A DNA stretch of 14,397 nt from assembly GCA_015489095.1 (NCBI GenBank), contig WFMN01000191.1, positions 1 through 14,397 of the forward strand. Direction: 5' to 3'. The stretch comes from Mariprofundaceae bacterium. GTDB taxonomy: Bacteria; Pseudomonadota; Zetaproteobacteria; Mariprofundales; J009. A program made the position numbers and the translations under genes. The notes below the pieces were generated by a model, which saw only the letters and a program-made list of their open reading frames with translations, did not search any database and was not told where the DNA came from. Numbering within the stretch: the stretch's first letter is position 1; each line of letters starts with the position of its first letter. Below are positions 14,103 to 14,397 of the stretch, in pieces.

Positions 14103-14183
14103 TACGAATCTCCCAATTCAGAAACTGACAGCACCGCCAAACCTCCGTGAACGAGCTTCTGGCGATCTGTTCAAAACCTACTA

Positions 14184-14220
14184 CAAAAACAGGCTGGTGA
14201 CGCCCAAGGCGTCACCAGCC
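14184..14220 (-). terminator. Intrinsic terminator of tuf
   Basis: GGCTGGTGACGCC pairs perfectly over 13 bp with GGCGTCACCAGCC around a 3-nt loop (14192-14220). On the minus strand it is followed by TGTTTTTG, a classical Rho-independent terminator, 25 nt after the tuf stop. It separates tuf from the rpmG-trpT-secE-nusG unit, so a promoter for rpmG would be expected in 14103-14183; none was convincing by eye. Confidence 0.9.
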
Positions 14221-14245
14221 ATGACCGGTCTGCGTGTGACCCGAA

Positions 14246-14397
<152 letters not shown>

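Overview
The window is a GC-rich bacterial chromosome segment that carries almost all of the conserved tuf-secE-nusG-rplKAJL-rpoBC transcription/translation cluster on the minus strand, plus one unrelated gene on the plus strand. The gene order, the tRNA-Trp gene next to tuf, the large insertion in the trigger loop of the beta-prime subunit and REP-type palindromes all point to a proteobacterium. I cannot fix the class from this sequence; a gammaproteobacterium or a neighbouring deep lineage is plausible.

Layout in the direction of minus-strand transcription, from right to left: the 3' end of tuf (EF-Tu) with a strong intrinsic terminator; rpmG (L33), tRNA-Trp, secE and nusG, tightly packed; a 129-nt gap rich in small hairpins; rplK and rplA, coupled through a Shine-Dalgarno sequence inside the end of rplK; a 370-nt gap full of palindromes; rplJ and rplL; a 347-nt gap with attenuator-like hairpins and another palindrome array; then rpoB and rpoC, 12 nt apart. 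After rpoC an 81-nt convergent gap holds a long inverted repeat, and then a long-chain acyl-CoA synthetase gene runs the other way. Its reading frame is open to the left edge of the window.

The minus-strand genes supply EF-Tu, four large-subunit proteins (L11 and L1 of the L1 stalk/GTPase region, L10 and L12 of the stalk) plus L33, the SecE translocon subunit, the NusG elongation factor and the two largest RNA polymerase subunits. In relatives, this set is controlled by L1 and L10 feedback on mRNA leaders and by partial termination before rpoB. The three gaps here sit exactly where those controls would lie.

The genes themselves look intact and ordinary. The unusual content is in the gaps: a pair of inverted REP units (a BIME), a second palindromic repeat family present twice in the same orientation on either side of rplJL, and a 32-bp stem behind rpoC that pairs fully only in the rpoC-sense RNA. 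I see no CRISPR array, transposase, toxin-antitoxin pair, defence system or other clearly new multi-gene system.
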